Shown here piece by piece: positions 14,864-15,472 of a DNA stretch of 15,472 bases. Position 1 is the stretch's first letter; each line of letters opens with the position of its first letter. Source of the DNA: an uncultured Eggerthellaceae bacterium (GTDB lineage: Bacteria; Actinomycetota; Coriobacteriia; Coriobacteriales; Eggerthellaceae); contig CAKUFS010000037.1 of the NCBI GenBank assembly GCA_934648845.1, forward strand, positions 1 to 15,472, given 5' to 3'. The notes under the pieces are model-generated. The model was given only the letters and a program-made list of their open reading frames with translations. It made no database searches and was not told where the DNA came from. Position numbers and translations under genes: made by a program.

Positions 14864-14959
14864 TTGAGGTTCAAAAAGGGAAGCTTGCGTTCGATGGGTA
14901 TCGTTCGTGTGGCATTGCGGTTTGCGCCACCCCTGTACCGCGGTCGATGCGTCAAAGGG

Positions 14960-15472
14960 CTAATTCAAGAAGTCCTCGATGATTTCCGCTTCCGCTTCTT
15001 CTTCGGTCAAACCCAGCGTCATGAGTTTCGTGATCTCTTCGCCAGCAATTTTGCCAATGGCTGCTTCATGGATAAGCGTGGCGTCTTCGCAGGCGGCTTC
15101 GATGCCGGGAATTGCCTTCACTTTAGCGTTGCCCATGATAATGGCGTCACACTGCACGTGGCCGTGGCAGGCAGCTTCGCCGATAACCAGCGGGTTGAAT
15201 GTTTGCATGGAGTTATCTTGAGCAACAGAGCGGCTGATAACCTGAACGTTGGAGCCTTCGCCTTTGAGTTCGATCTTCATGTTGGACACGGCAACTTGGT
15301 TGTCGTGGGTGAGCAAGCGCTCAGTCAAAATGAGCTTTGCGCCCGCACCGATCTCGGCGTTTGTGTCGCGCACCGTAGAGCTTACGCCGCGCACCTGCAC
15401 CATTTCCATCTCGCAGAAGGAATTTTCCTCCAGGTATACGTTGGTGGTGGGGTTCAGAATGCGCTCGCCGGT
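14960..15472 (-). CDS. SufB/SufD-family Fe-S cluster assembly protein (partial, 5' end outside window)
   Basis: The reading frame is open to the right edge, so only the C-terminal 170 residues are seen; an internal Met at 15409 is not the start. SufB/SufD proteins form a beta-helix scaffold that works with the ATPase SufC in cytoplasmic Fe-S cluster assembly. The visible part has the repetitive beta-helix strands and then ACHGHVQCDAIIMGN. The family's C-terminal helical hallmark comes next: IHEAAIGKIAGEEI, then LMTLGLTEEEAEAEIIEDFL. The Cys-rich beta-helix end and the IHEAAIGKI form resemble the short archaeal/anaerobe type (SmsB of the two-gene SMS system) more than E. coli SufB or SufD. Its sufC partner would lie to the right, outside the window. 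A terminator follows at 14831-14863. Confidence 0.88.
   Translation of the reverse strand, partial: TGERILNPTTNVYLEENSFCEMEMVQVRGVSSTVRDTNAEIGAGAKLILTERLLTHDNQVAVSNMKIELKGEGSNVQVISRSVAQDNSMQTFNPLVIGEAACHGHVQCDAIIMGNAKVKAIPGIEAACEDATLIHEAAIGKIAGEEITKLMTLGLTEEEAEAEIIEDFLN

Noticed and set aside
1..15472. CRISPR array, integrase, transposase or defence-system genes
   Set aside because: No regularly spaced repeats and no protein with the relevant motifs were found on either strand. The inverted-repeat elements carry no coding sequence.

Overview
The window reads as chromosomal DNA of a mid-to-high-GC anaerobic actinobacterium, most likely class Coriobacteriia (Eggerthellaceae-like). This rests on general impression: the short archaeal/SMS-type SufB/D protein, the sulfatase with a Tyr-Val-Asp-Pro N-terminal module, a CDP-glycerol transferase fused to YidC, and codon use rich in G/C at third positions. 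No database search was possible, so the taxonomy is inference.

Layout. 1-1500 is an accessory-looking, gene-poor stretch. It holds a small XRE-type repressor (minus), a frameshifted small gene, a 59-residue unknown protein, a 124-bp inverted-repeat element and a tRNA-Arg(TCT) gene. The 3' end of that tRNA is duplicated 195 bp away across a hairpin-rich cassette. 1500-4763 is the only plus-strand operon-like block: ornithine carbamoyltransferase (argF/arcB) followed by arginyl-tRNA synthetase (argS) and a strong intrinsic terminator. 4868-11491 is a minus-strand cell-envelope block read in the order CPA1 Na+/H+ antiporter, membrane-anchored sulfatase/phosphoglycerol-transferase-like enzyme, YidC-TagF fusion. 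11498-12088 is non-coding and carries a 239-bp inverted-repeat element. 12089-13135 is a Tat-exported lipoprotein phosphoesterase with a MerR-style promoter upstream. 13459-14394 is murB. tRNA-Lys(CTT) and tRNA-His(GTG) follow, each with its own clear promoter. The window closes with the 3' part of an Fe-S assembly gene (SufB/SufD family).

Functional reading. The two plus-strand genes share arginine chemistry. On the minus strand the YidC-glycerophosphotransferase fusion, the LtaS-like sulfatase and murB all point to envelope and wall-polymer synthesis. The most interesting protein is the YidC-TagF fusion, which would place a CDP-glycerol polymerase directly on an insertase-type membrane scaffold. 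The most interesting DNA features are the tRNA-Arg 3'-end duplication with its multibranched cassette and the two unrelated inverted-repeat elements in the gene-poor gaps.
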